Source: UBA2988 sp965237965 (GTDB taxonomy: Bacteria > Gemmatimonadota > Gemmatimonadetes > Longimicrobiales > Gaopeijiaceae). Taken from it: a DNA stretch of 64,000 nt. A model generated the notes under the pieces. That model saw only the letters and a program-made list of their open reading frames with translations, searched no databases and was not told the DNA's origin. Below, in pieces: positions 56,130 through 64,000 of this stretch. The stretch is from positions 744,001 to 808,000 of the forward strand of contig CBDEGT010000003.1 in the NCBI GenBank assembly GCA_965237965.1. Direction: 5' to 3'. Made by a program: the position numbers and the translations under genes. How positions within the stretch are numbered: the first letter of the stretch is position 1; every line of letters begins with the position of its first letter.

Positions 56130-56389
56130 ACTGCAGGAGTCATGGCGGAGGCCGCTCGAATGCCCCTGAATCTGGCCTCTCGTCGAGCTCTGAGGCAGCT
56201 GGTCCTGTTGGTTCCAGCCGCCTACGCTGGAGCGCGCGAGGGGTCCCAGTTCGGGGGCTTTTCGTGCTCTGGGGTCTGACGAACCACTTCGCTGGGACTC
56301 GTTCAAGGACTCTCCGACGCTATCGACGTGCCGCTGTGGCTTCTCGGAGTAGAGGGGGAGCCCGAATCGAACAGCGGGAGCAAGTCATT

Positions 56390-57530
56390 CTAGTTCTGCA
56401 CGACCTCCACACGAGCGAACACGCCCACGTGGTCGGAGGGTTTCAGTCCGGTTACGGTCTCGTTGGCTTCCAGATCTCCCGTGATCGCGAAGTTTGACCA
56501 CGTTCACGTCTCGGTTTCGTGTCCCACGGACCATCACGTAGTCGATCCGCTCGAACAACCCGCCGACCCGTAGGTCGGGGTCGAAGCAGCAGGTGTAGCC
56601 AGGCAGGGAGCCCCGCGCCATCGCGCTCGTTGGCGCGTCCTCGAAGTCGGCGTTGAGCAGAATCGGATACGTCGCGGTGCTGGCGGCGTCCGGCAGCGCG
56701 TTCAGGTCACCCATGAGGATCGTGGGGACCGTGACTCCCGAGAGCATGCCGATCAGCTCGGCAGCCTGGGCCTCCTGGATCGTGGGGCCGGTCTCGTCGG
56801 TCTCGAGGTGGGTGTTGACGAGATGGAACGGCTGATCGTCGATCGTCACGTCAATGCGGTTCCAGCCGCGTCGGATCGTGATCGGCATCGCGCCGCCGAC
56901 CGGAATGGAGACGTTGAGGGCAAAGTTGTTCGAGGTTTCTCCGGTTATCTGGATCCCGTCCCGCACGAGGATCACGTCGTGGTCGGTCCAGCGTACGTCG
57001 ATCAGCCCAGTGTTCGTGACCGCAGGAAGCTCGATATCAGCGTTTTGGACCATCGAAGCGATCTTGTAGTCGAGACCCCGTGCCTGGAGGGCATCCAGGA
57101 GCAGCATCAGATAGTCGTACTCGACCGCTGTCGCTGCCTGGGGATTTCCGGCCAGGAAGTCGCCCGGGCTCTGGATCCTGAACTTCGCCACTTCCTGAAG
57201 CCCGACCACGTCCGGCCGCGTGCTTTGGATTTCTCTGGCGATGGCGTCGGCCCGGGCGGGAAAGTCGTTCAGCACGATCCTGTTCCATGCTTCACCCACT
57301 GCCCCGGGAATCTGCTCCGGCGAAGCGGCGCCCATGACCGGGGTGAGGTCTGCGCCGAGATAGAGGTTACGGGTCATCACCGTGATGGCCCGGGTCGGCG
57401 GAGAAAGGGAAGGTGCGGGTTCTTCCTCCGCCAGAAGGCTGTCGTCCTCGACATCGACCGGGTTGCGATCGCAGGCGGTTGCGGCAAGGGCCAAAGAAGC
57501 GATGGCTGCGATGGTGGGTAGCGACCTCAT
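56390..57530 (-). CDS. Endonuclease/exonuclease/phosphatase-family lipoprotein (apparent frameshift)
   Basis: N-terminal signal with lipobox LAATACD (Cys residue about 20), then an EEP (DNase I/phosphodiesterase-like) domain: VMTRNLYLGADLTPVM, PDVVGLQEVAKF (catalytic Glu), DQPFHLVNTHLETDETG, TILMGDLNALPDAAS, ERIDYVMVRG. After NVVKL the frame changes: removing one base near 56490 gives AITGDLEANETVTGLKPSDH and GVFARVEVVQN with a stop at 56390, which restores the catalytic SDH motif and gives 379 aa. As read without correction the His is lost. Family members hydrolyse phosphodiesters; this one should be on the outer or periplasmic face. It lies next to the IS30 end. Confidence 0.8.
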
Positions 57531-57617
57531 GGTGTCCTCCTAGCTCGTTGTTGACGGCGGACTGTTCCGCTCTCAACGAGGATGCCATGGGTCGTGATCC
57601 GGATGTATACCCCAGGC

Positions 57618-59197
57618 TCAAGGGGTCGTCGCAACAGCACCGTGTTGAAGGGGGTTTTTGCGCCCCCGATTCCACTGGACAATAGATTGGCGAGGGCGAC
57701 GGGGTCCAGACAGAGGGGGTTCTTGATCTCTCCAATTCCGAGGGAGTCAGAAGCGACCGAAGGTCGTGGAAGGCAGGAGATACCGGAGCTGTTGAGAACT
57801 CAGCGCAAGGTGGAGGTCCGGTTCAGCGATGTAAGAGATCTTCCAGGGTTTCCGCCGGGGTTTTCCAACCGAGGGTCTTGCGGGGGCGGCTGTTAAGAGC
57901 GGCCGCGACGGCGGCGAGATCGTCAGCGGTATGTTTGCTGAGGTCAGTGCCTTTGGGGAAGTACTGTCTCAACAAGCCGTTGGTGTTTTCGTTCGTGCCG
58001 CGCTGCCACGGGCTCTGTGGGTCGCAGAAGTAGACGGCCAGCCCAGTGTCGATGCGAAGCTGTGCGTGCTGATCCATCTCTGCTCCCTGGTCCCACGTCA
58101 GAGACCGGCGGAGTTGCTCGGGCAGGGTCGTGATCGACGAAGCGATCGCGTCCCGGACGGCTTCGGCGCCGTGCCCAGCCAACGCTGGCCCGTTCTTGGT
58201 CCTGGGCTCGTCGTGTCTGTGGAGGCGAGGGAGGTGGAGGAGCATGGTGAACCGGGAGGTTCGCTCGACCAGCGTTCCGATCGCCGAGCTGCTTAACCCC
58301 AGGATTAGGTCGCCTTCCCAGTGCCCAGGAACGGCGCGGTCGTCCGCCTCGGCCGGTCGCTCGCTGATCATGATCTCGGGGCGAACGAACGTCTTACCCC
58401 GTCTGCGGGCGCGAGCTCGAGGCACCCGTAGCGCGCGTCCCGTCCGAAGGCACGCCGTCAGCTCCCGACGCAGCGCACCGCGTCCCTGAACGTAGAGCGC
58501 CTGGTAAATGGCTTCGTGCGATATCCGCCTGTTGGCGATCTGCTCAGGACTCCACGAGGCCGCCCACCGCCGGTCTTGTCGGCGACCACGGCGACGCCCG
58601 ACCCAGCGTACATTTGGGCCCGGCACGGCCGCCCCGTCTGGAGCCGCGATCAGGCCTCCGAGGCGATCCTGCACATACTGCCTCAGTTCGCCGTTCGCAG
58701 CGAGTTTGGCAACTTTCGGACGCTTCGCTCGCCGATCGGCATGCCATTGGGCGGTCGTGGCTCGATACTCGAGGTTTCCACTTCGCGTTGCTGCGTTCCG
58801 CCGCAGTTCTCGCGAGATCGTCGACGATGAGCGGCGCAACTGCCGGGCGATCTCACGTACGCCACAACCGCGGGCTTGAAGAACCGCAATCTCTTCTCGC
58901 TCGACGAACGATAGGTAGCGCCCCGACAGAGGACGAAGACTGAAAGGTGGCATGCCACCACATTGGCGAAACCAGCGCGCCCCAACAGCGGGAGACACGC
59001 CGGCTGCCACCGCCGACTCCTCGCTCGACAGCCCTCGAGCAACTTCTTCCCAAAACCTCTGCCGATGCTCCCGGCGCCCCAACGGGGGACGACCGGGTGA
59101 ACCCATCGGCGGACGCAAAGCTCGATCCGACCGTCGGCGCTTGCTTGCCGCCATCGCAACTCCTCCTCTTTCCTGAGGTGTTGCGACGACCTCTTGA
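57618..59197 (-). mobile_element. IS30-family insertion sequence
   Basis: Bounded by 19-bp terminal inverted repeats (57618-57636 and 59179-59197; TCAAGGGGTCGTCGCAACA against TCAAGAGGTCGTCGCAACA, one mismatch) about 1.58 kb apart, enclosing one transposase gene. The right end abuts a truncated IS3 orfB. The left flank does not continue IS3, so a clean insertion into IS3 is not shown. Confidence 0.8.
57823..59154 (-). CDS. IS30-family transposase
   Basis: 443 aa. N-terminal helix-turn-helix regions (RFWEEVARGLSSEESAVAAG; LSFVEREEIAVLQARGCGVR with ISRELRRNAA) precede the DDE catalytic core: Asp in GHWEGDLILG, Asp in LTWDQGAEMDQH, Glu in PWQRGTNENTNGLLRQYFP, the IS30 signature. Length fits the longer IS30 branch of high-GC bacteria. 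No internal break, so it may be active. Confidence 0.93.
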   Translation of the reverse strand: MAASKRRRSDRALRPPMGSPGRPPLGRREHRQRFWEEVARGLSSEESAVAAGVSPAVGARWFRQCGGMPPFSLRPLSGRYLSFVEREEIAVLQARGCGVREIARQLRRSSSTISRELRRNAATRSGNLEYRATTAQWHADRRAKRPKVAKLAANGELRQYVQDRLGGLIAAPDGAAVPGPNVRWVGRRRGRRQDRRWAASWSPEQIANRRISHEAIYQALYVQGRGALRRELTACLRTGRALRVPRARARRRGKTFVRPEIMISERPAEADDRAVPGHWEGDLILGLSSSAIGTLVERTSRFTMLLHLPRLHRHDEPRTKNGPALAGHGAEAVRDAIASSITTLPEQLRRSLTWDQGAEMDQHAQLRIDTGLAVYFCDPQSPWQRGTNENTNGLLRQYFPKGTDLSKHTADDLAAVAAALNSRPRKTLGWKTPAETLEDLLHR

Positions 59198-59543
59198 ATT
59201 CACCCAATACCTCTCTATACGGTATACGGAGCGGCTGGCTGACGCGGGCATCGAGCCGTCCGTGGGAAGCAAAGGAGATTCCTACGACAACGCGTTGGCC
59301 GAATCGATCATCGGCCTGTTCAAGACGGAGATGATCCGACGGAACGGGCCCTGGCGTAACCTGGAAGACGTCGAGTTCGCCACGCTCGAGTGGGTCTGGT
59401 GGTTCAATCACCACCGTCTGCTCGAACCCATTGGGTACGTTCCCCCAGTGGAGAGGGAGCAGGAGTATTACCGGAACCTGAGCGCCCCGGCCGAGCTGGT
59501 GGCACTCAACTAAACAAGTCTCCGGAGAAGCCGGGGTGATTCA
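59198..59543 (+). mobile_element. IS3-family 3' remnant adjoining IS30
   Basis: Encodes the C-terminal third of an IS3 OrfB: TQYLSIRYTERLADAGIEPS, GDSYDNALAESIIGLFKTEM (with the DDE Glu), EWVWWFNHHRLLEPIGYVPP, stop at 59511-59513, then the right terminal repeat region ending GGTGATTCA at about 59543. The 5' part including orfA and two catalytic Asp residues is missing at the IS30 boundary. Confidence 0.88.
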
Positions 59544-59813
59544 GACCCCCCTTTCTTTCGAGGGGGAGGGTCATCTGATTCTCGCGGGCGCGTGCTACGT
59601 TCTCGGTCGGTAGGTCGGGGCGGCGGCAGTCACCGGAGCTTGGCGTGGGCCTGCTAATCGAATAAGAGGGGTCCGAGGAGCACGACCGACCCGCCGAACA
59701 TGACGACGCCCAGCAGGAACAAGAAGATAGTAAGAAGGTCCAATGGTGGACCAATATCATTGGATACAATGTGCTCGTCTTCGCCGGGTATTTCTTGGAT
59801 ACTTTGAAATAGT
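59544..59813. other. Region between IS3 remnant and kinase scrap
   Basis: 270 bp. The minus strand has an open frame without a good start that ends at 59654 and encodes a hydrophobic segment (LLTIFLFLLGVVMFGGSVVL), possibly the tail of a small membrane protein. Nothing else is supported. Confidence 0.3.
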
Positions 59814-59941
59814 GAGCGCCAGCTTCGTGAGGGTGGGATGGCTATGGTCTACGTGGCCGACGACCTGAAGCACGAGCACAGCGTGCTCTGTGGCATTGGG
59901 CAGCCTTATGTCGCGTCCGCGCTACGGTTCCTGTCTGTAGA
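59814..59941 (+). pseudogene. Scrap of a Ser/Thr kinase ATP-binding loop
   Basis: Residues ERQLREGGMAMVYVADDLKH then EHSV match the glycine-rich loop region of bacterial Ser/Thr kinases (GGMATVYLAEDLKH-like). Homology stops after about 25 residues and the frame ends shortly before the IS5 insertion. It may come from the same kind of kinase as the C-terminal scrap at 54.3 kb. Confidence 0.6.
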
Positions 59942-59968
59942 AACGAGGTAGATCCAGGGTTGGTTTGC

Positions 59969-61178
59969 CTAGGGAAGCTCTGAGCAAGGCCCTTCTGGGG
60001 GCGGTGCGAGACGGAGGGAGCCGGTTTCAGCGGTCTTGGGGGCGATGACGGGCTGAAAACGCGCCCAACCGGCATGTTCTGGCCGATGATCCCCTCGTTG
60101 CGCCCCGCGTGGGCGGATGTTTCCCGCGCCGGCCGCTCACGCCGTCGAATAGCGGCCCGCCACAAGCAGGTTCGCGAAGCCCAGGAGCAGCGCGATCCGT
60201 TCCATGTTCTTGGCCAGCCCGCGGTAGCGAACCTTCCGGTAACCGAAGCGGCGCTTCACATACAGGAACGGGTGCTCCACCTTTGCCCGCACCGAGGCCT
60301 TGTCCCGCTCGCGCAGCCACCGCGCCCCGCCCTGCTCCAGGAGCCGCCGCCGCCCCGGTCTCATCGCCACATGCCACTGCACCGGACGGCCTCCCGTGTC
60401 CACCCACTTCTCGATCCCCCGGTAGCCCGCGTCCGCCCACACCTCCTCCTCGCCGCCGTGAAGCAACGCCCCCGCCTCCCGAAGATCGTGCGTGTTCGCC
60501 GGCGTCGCCCGCACGCCATGCACCAGTCCCGTCTCCGCGTCCACCCCGATGTGCGCCTTCATCCCGAAGTGCCACTCGTTGCCCTTCCTCGTCTGATGCA
60601 TCTCCGGATCCCGCGCCCCCTCCCGGTTCTTCGTCGATGACGGCGCCGCGATGATGCTCGCGTCCACGATCGTCCCCGCCCGCACCCGGTAGCCCCGCTC
60701 CGCCAGGTGCGCGTTGATCTCCTCGAACAAACCACGCCCCAGCCTGTGCCGCTCCAGCAGGTGCCGAAAGTTCAGAATCGTCGTCTCGTCCGGCAGCGGA
60801 CCCGTCAAACGCAGCCCCGCGAACCGCCGCACCGACTCGATCTCGTACAGCATGTCCTCCATCCCCGGGTCGCTCAGGTTGTAGAACAGCTGCACGCAGT
60901 GAATCCTCAGCATCGCCGCCAACGGGTACGGCTGCCGCCCCCGCCCCGCCTTCGGATACAACGGCCGAATCCGCGCCTCCAGACGCTCCCACGGAATCAG
61001 CGCCTCCATCCGCTCCAGAAACAGCTCCCGCCGCGTCCGCCGCTTCTTCCCCTCGTACTCCACATCCGCGAACGTCACCTGCTCCATCGTCCGCCTCCCC
61101 GATCGTCCCGCTCAGCCCTTGAACTCCCGCCCCGTAAATCTAATGTCCCAGGGACCGACTTATTCAGAGTATTCCTAG
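59969..61178. mobile_element. IS5-family insertion sequence with CTAG target duplication
   Basis: The element spans 59973-61174 (about 1.2 kb) and is flanked by direct CTAG copies (59969-59972 and 61175-61178), the usual IS5-group 4-bp duplication. Ends are imperfect inverted repeats: GGAAGCTCTGAGCAAGGCC at the left against GGAATACTCTGAATAAGTCGG read inward from the right. One intact transposase gene fills the element. Intact structure points to recent insertion. Confidence 0.85.
60137..61087 (-). CDS. IS5-family transposase
   Basis: 316 aa, typical for the IS5 group. N-terminal region MEQVTFADVEYEGKKRRTRR and PLAAMLRIHCVQLFYNLSD; DDE residues in GTIVDASIIAAPSSTKNREG (Asp), EVWADAGYRGIEKW (Asp) and KVEHPFLYVKRRFGYRKVRY (Glu). 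Reading frame intact. Transcribed leftward within the element. Confidence 0.94.
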   Translation of the reverse strand: MEQVTFADVEYEGKKRRTRRELFLERMEALIPWERLEARIRPLYPKAGRGRQPYPLAAMLRIHCVQLFYNLSDPGMEDMLYEIESVRRFAGLRLTGPLPDETTILNFRHLLERHRLGRGLFEEINAHLAERGYRVRAGTIVDASIIAAPSSTKNREGARDPEMHQTRKGNEWHFGMKAHIGVDAETGLVHGVRATPANTHDLREAGALLHGGEEEVWADAGYRGIEKWVDTGGRPVQWHVAMRPGRRRLLEQGGARWLRERDKASVRAKVEHPFLYVKRRFGYRKVRYRGLAKNMERIALLLGFANLLVAGRYSTA

Positions 61179-61292
61179 ATCTCGAATCGCCGCGACGTTC
61201 ATGTAGCCGGCAGCCTCTCCCCCCCGGCTGTCGGCTTTCCCGCCCTGGAGTTGCCACTACTACTCCAGGTTCCACCGCAAAGGAGCCCAGTC

Positions 61293-61980
61293 ATGAACCA
61301 CCGCCTGAGCCTCGTTCTGATTTCGACCGCCCTGCTCCAGGGCTGTGCTCCCACGTCGGAGAGCGTGGTCGCAGACGCTGCCGCCGCCCTGGGGGGCGCC
61401 GATGCCATCGCGGCCGCGAACACCCTCGTGTTGGAGGGCACCGGTCAGACGTACCGACTAAACCAGCAACCGAACCCTGACGCGGACCTCGCGGTCTACG
61501 AGCTCCACGAGTACCGGAGGGAGGTGGACCTCCAGAACAACCGCTGGCGCGTGGACCAAGTGCGCACGGGTCACTTCATCACCTCAAACCCGGTGAATCG
61601 TCAGCCGTCGAGCCAGGCCGTTGACGGGGACGTTGCGTACGACGTCCGAGCGGACGGGAGCACGAGACGCCTGGCAGCGCAGACGGCCAGGGATCGCCAC
61701 GCAGAGTTCTATCACCACCCGCTGCCGCTCCTCAAGGCGGCGCTGGAAGGTGGCGCGACACTCGGTGAATTGCGCGAGGAAGTGGGTGGCCACGCCGTGG
61801 ATATCACGCCGGTCGGTGGTCCGCGTCTGACGCTCCACATCGACGAGGCCGGAATACCGACCCGCATCGAGTCGACGGGATACAACTCCATGTTGGGGGA
61901 CGTCGTGATTGCAACGTCCTTCAGTGACTGGGAGGAGACTGGCGAGCTTAACCTGCCGCGCACGATGTCTGAGGCGGTAC
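61293..61980 (+). pseudogene. Truncated lipoprotein of unknown function
   Basis: Starts with an ATG preceded by AAAGGAG and a lipoprotein signal (RLSLVLISTALLQGC). Residues ESVVADAAAALGGADAIAAA, VLEGTGQTYRLNQQPNPDAD and FSDWEETGELNLPRTMSEAV resemble the N-terminal domain of larger exported hydrolases (often with a metallo-beta-lactamase domain after it). Homology ends at about residue 228, where DUF3644-like sequence begins in another frame; the frame itself runs on to 62066. The catalytic domain is missing. Confidence 0.6.
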
Positions 61981-62229
61981 TTCGGTGCGGAGCATCCTCC
62001 GGAGCGCCGCAACCTGGAATTCCTCATCGGGCTACGGAACAAGATCGAACACCGGAACCTCCCTGAGTTTGATCCGGGCCTCTATGGAGAATGTCAGGCT
62101 TCCGTGCTGAATCTTGAGCACGTGCTTGTGTCCGAGTTCGGTCAGTCGTACGCCCTCGCCGAGCAACTGGCGGTGTCGCTCCAGTTCTCTGGGGTCGTGC
62201 CGGCCGCGAAACGACGTGCTGCATTGTGA
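61975..62229 (+). pseudogene. DUF3644-domain fragment
   Basis: In the frame ending at 62229, residues RNLEFLIGLRNKIEHRNLPE, YGECQASVLNLEHVLVSEFG and YALAEQLAVSLQFSG match the DUF3644 family. Both ends are missing: upstream it joins the truncated lipoprotein, downstream an AT-rich segment. DUF3644 proteins have no established function. Confidence 0.65.
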
Positions 62230-62340
62230 TTATATATACCTCTCGCAGAATCCGTATAACTATGCATTGTCCGCTCAACAATATGCAGTCCGGTATGTAG
62301 GCTGTTCCGGGCTGTATAATCATGCGTAAAGGTTAGAGCC
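62230..62340. other. AT-rich segment
   Basis: About 110 bp of clearly lower GC than the rest of the window (GATTATATATACC, AACTATGCATTGTCC, CTGTATAATCATGCG), between the DUF3644 fragment and the protease gene end. It contains a TATAAT-like sequence but no gene. Confidence 0.4.
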
Positions 62341-63329
62341 TCAGTCTGGGGTGATCGTCTCACCGTTCCAGTTCTCTGGGAATGGCCGGTAGGTGTCGTG
62401 CGGGTAGGTTTGTAGTACGGGGGCATCGTCGAGTATCATCTGGGCGGTGGCGGTCCTCCCGGCTTCCAGGATGTCGATGTAATCCCATACCGCATCGATG
62501 TGGATGCCGAAGTTCAGGGCCTTGCCGTTGGCAATGGTTGCATGGTTAACGGCGACGAGCCAGCCGTCGTGGTCGAACACCGGGCTCCCGCTTGTGCCCC
62601 CGAGGTATCGAAGTTGTACTGGATCTCCACATGCGGGCCCTCCCCCGAGTCAATCAGCCTGAGGGCGCTGACGACGCCGTTCTTGAAGGTGGGGGTCGTC
62701 ATCCTGCCCGCCCCTCCTGTGGCATTCAGTTCTCCTGGGAATCCCAACGTACCTATGGGCTGGCCGACGCTGAGATTGTCGGTGAACCGCCTGGGCAGAA
62801 GGTCCAGAAGGGTGGGCAAAACCCCATCGATGTCCAGCAGTCCAACGTCCTCGGAGCGGGCCGTGTTGTCGTAGTCGGGATGCTTCCAATACTGGTCCAG
62901 ATCGATGGCGTAGGTTTGGTCGCCGCCGATGGGGGTTTCGGCCCGAACGATGAAGAAGTGCGGGTCGGCGCCCCGCAGTTCCCGGGCGCGCTCGAGGGCG
63001 GCGTCAACGCAGTGCGCGTTCGTCCAGACCACGCTTGTGTAGTAGGCGGCGAAGCCGGTGCAGAACATGTAGTAATATCTTTTCCCGTCACGGTGTGTGT
63101 ACGAGTACAGAAGGACATACGTAGCCTCGTTGACGCGGTGCTCTTCCAGCACGTCTGCCCAGTTGAGCGGCTCGCCAGCAGGGCCTGCGGGTCCCGGCCG
63201 GCCGTCTTGCCCGTCCCGACCGTCCAGCCCAGCGGTTCCTCGGGAACCTTGGGGACCGGTGGGTCCGGTCTCGCCTACGCAAGCGACGATCAGCAGAGCA
63301 ACGAGTACAACGGATAGGTGGCGGCGCAT
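62341..63329 (-). CDS. Trypsin-like serine protease lipoprotein with collagen-like stalk (apparent frameshift)
   Basis: Starts at the ATG at 63329 with a lipoprotein signal (HLSVVLVALLIVAC). A short Gly-X-Y tract (GPTGPQGSRGTAGLDGRDGQ and on to GPAGPAG) forms a collagen-like stalk, followed by an S1-type protease domain: His in VVWTNAHCVDA, Asp in ARSEDVGLLDID. Just before the expected serine the frame is wrong; one base missing from the G-run near 62597-62601 would give GGTSGSPVFDHDGWLVAVNH, with the catalytic Ser, and continue to the stop at 62341 (329 aa). Surface-anchored protease is the likely role if the frame is intact in the organism. Confidence 0.78.
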
Positions 63330-63789
63330 CGGGCGAGTCCCTTCGTGGTGGGGTTCGCCCCGGCTTTCTTTGATCGCCGAGACAGTCGCCAAACACCCGG
63401 TCCGTCTATGTAGGGTCCCGCCTATTTCCCAAGGCGAGGGTGTTGTATTCAGCGGGTGACCCGACGTCAAAGACGACGGACCTGGCGTTTGGCGTGAAGG
63501 CATCATACGATGCACCCAGCCGCCCCGGAAAGACGAACAGCCCCCGAACTCACTCGCTTTCCTTCTCGATGTAGTCGAGCAACCACTGATCGAAATCGGG
63601 GTAGTCCGGCTCCTTCTTGGGCTTCATCCCATGTGTCGAACTGGTGCTTCCGGATTTTGTAAAGCGCCTCAGCCATCTTGATTGGGGCAGGACCACGGGT
63701 CCGGGGGCGTACCGTAAGGGAAGGCCAATTCCATACAACGATTGCTGTTAGCAACGCAACGCTGCCGATCGCGAACAGGCGCTCGCGAC
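63330..63789. other. Region without a confident gene
   Basis: 460 bp. On the minus strand a short frame (63738-63550) ends with KKEPDYPDFDQWLLDYIEKE, which looks coding; a neighbouring frame reads AEALYKIRKHQFDTWDE, so a small frameshifted protein is possible. I do not recognise it. Confidence 0.3.
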
Positions 63790-64000
63790 TTGAATCGGAA
63801 GGCCGGCGAGCACGGAGTGGCGAAGGTGTGGCAGGATGCGAAAGTGTCGTTGGACTACAGTGTCCGGACATACTATACGAAATCCGGCATTACCTACCTG
63901 CACCGGACGATCACCCTGCCCGACGACGTGCGTGTCCGCGGGTCGCATTCCGTTACAATTGACGAACCCGGGAAGATACGGATCACTTTCTATCCTGCGG
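63790..64000 (+). CDS. Unrecognised protein, 5' end only
   Basis: An open frame on the plus strand continues past the window edge, with GTG at 63817 as one possible start (VAKVWQDAKVSLDYSVRTYY, then LPDDVRVRGSHSVTIDEPGK). Composition looks coding and beta-rich, but no family is recognised and the start is not supported by a strong ribosome site. Confidence 0.3.
   Translation, partial: MNRKAGEHGVAKVWQDAKVSLDYSVRTYYTKSGITYLHRTITLPDDVRVRGSHSVTIDEPGKIRITFYPA

Noticed and set aside
1..64000. A defence system or CRISPR-Cas locus
   Set aside because: No Cas, restriction-modification, toxin-antitoxin or other defence genes were recognised; the DUF3644 fragment alone is not sufficient evidence.

Overview
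The window reads as high-GC chromosomal DNA from a Gram-negative heterotroph, most likely a Gemmatimonadota-type bacterium (possibly marine or host-associated). The reasons are family content only: two SusC/SusD outer-membrane pairs, several CBM9-like/DUF5916 outer-membrane proteins, DUF1592-type cytochrome proteins paired with Tat-exported DUF1552 proteins, secreted ankyrin and Sel1 proteins, and scraps of the large Ser/Thr kinases with PD40/TolB C-termini common in that phylum. No rRNA, tRNA, CRISPR array or replication origin was recognised, so the taxonomic call is an inference.

Layout. 1-10.2 kb (minus strand): a DUF1592 cytochrome protein, a DUF1552 protein and a secreted ankyrin protein, followed by a SusC receptor and a SusD lipoprotein that runs off the left edge. 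10.5-12.0 kb: a scrambled relic of a DUF5916 gene. 12.2-20.6 kb (minus): a sat-aprB-aprA-qmoA-qmoB-qmoC operon. 20.8-25.2 kb (minus): xsc, a TRAP-type binding protein and an MFS transporter, with pta divergent at 25.7 kb. Together these can turn sulfoacetaldehyde into acetyl phosphate plus sulfite, and sulfite through APS into sulfate, with ATP from Sat and electrons delivered to quinone by Qmo. 26.9-27.5 kb: a deletion scar joining an aldehyde dehydrogenase N-terminus to a flavin oxidase C-terminus. 27.8-31.4 kb: an unrecognised internally repeated protein and an intact DUF5916 protein. 32.1-36.5 kb: a tandem array of four exported SGNH-type hydrolases plus a fifth remnant cut by an IS3 scrap. 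36.6-40.8 kb: another DUF5916 protein and a Sel1-repeat protein. 41.0-46.8 kb (minus): a second DUF1592-DUF1552-ankyrin cassette, divergent from a second SusC/SusD pair (47.2-51.7 kb).

51.9-64 kb is a patchwork of fragments and mobile DNA: a 2.3-kb block of different style (terpene-cyclase end, RnfD-like/Sel1 membrane protein, RidA scrap) inside a kinase remnant, an ankyrin scrap, a fifth full SGNH copy, a frameshifted endonuclease/exonuclease/phosphatase lipoprotein, an IS30 element abutting an IS3 scar, an intact IS5 element with a CTAG duplication, a truncated lipoprotein joined to a DUF3644 fragment, and a frameshifted trypsin-like lipoprotein with a collagen-like stalk.

Six otherwise convincing genes (qmoA, the MFS gene, dctP, xsc, the EEP gene, the trypsin-like gene) each contain one apparent one-base indel, two of them clearly in G/C homopolymers. 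This could be long-read error or real decay; the sequence alone does not decide.
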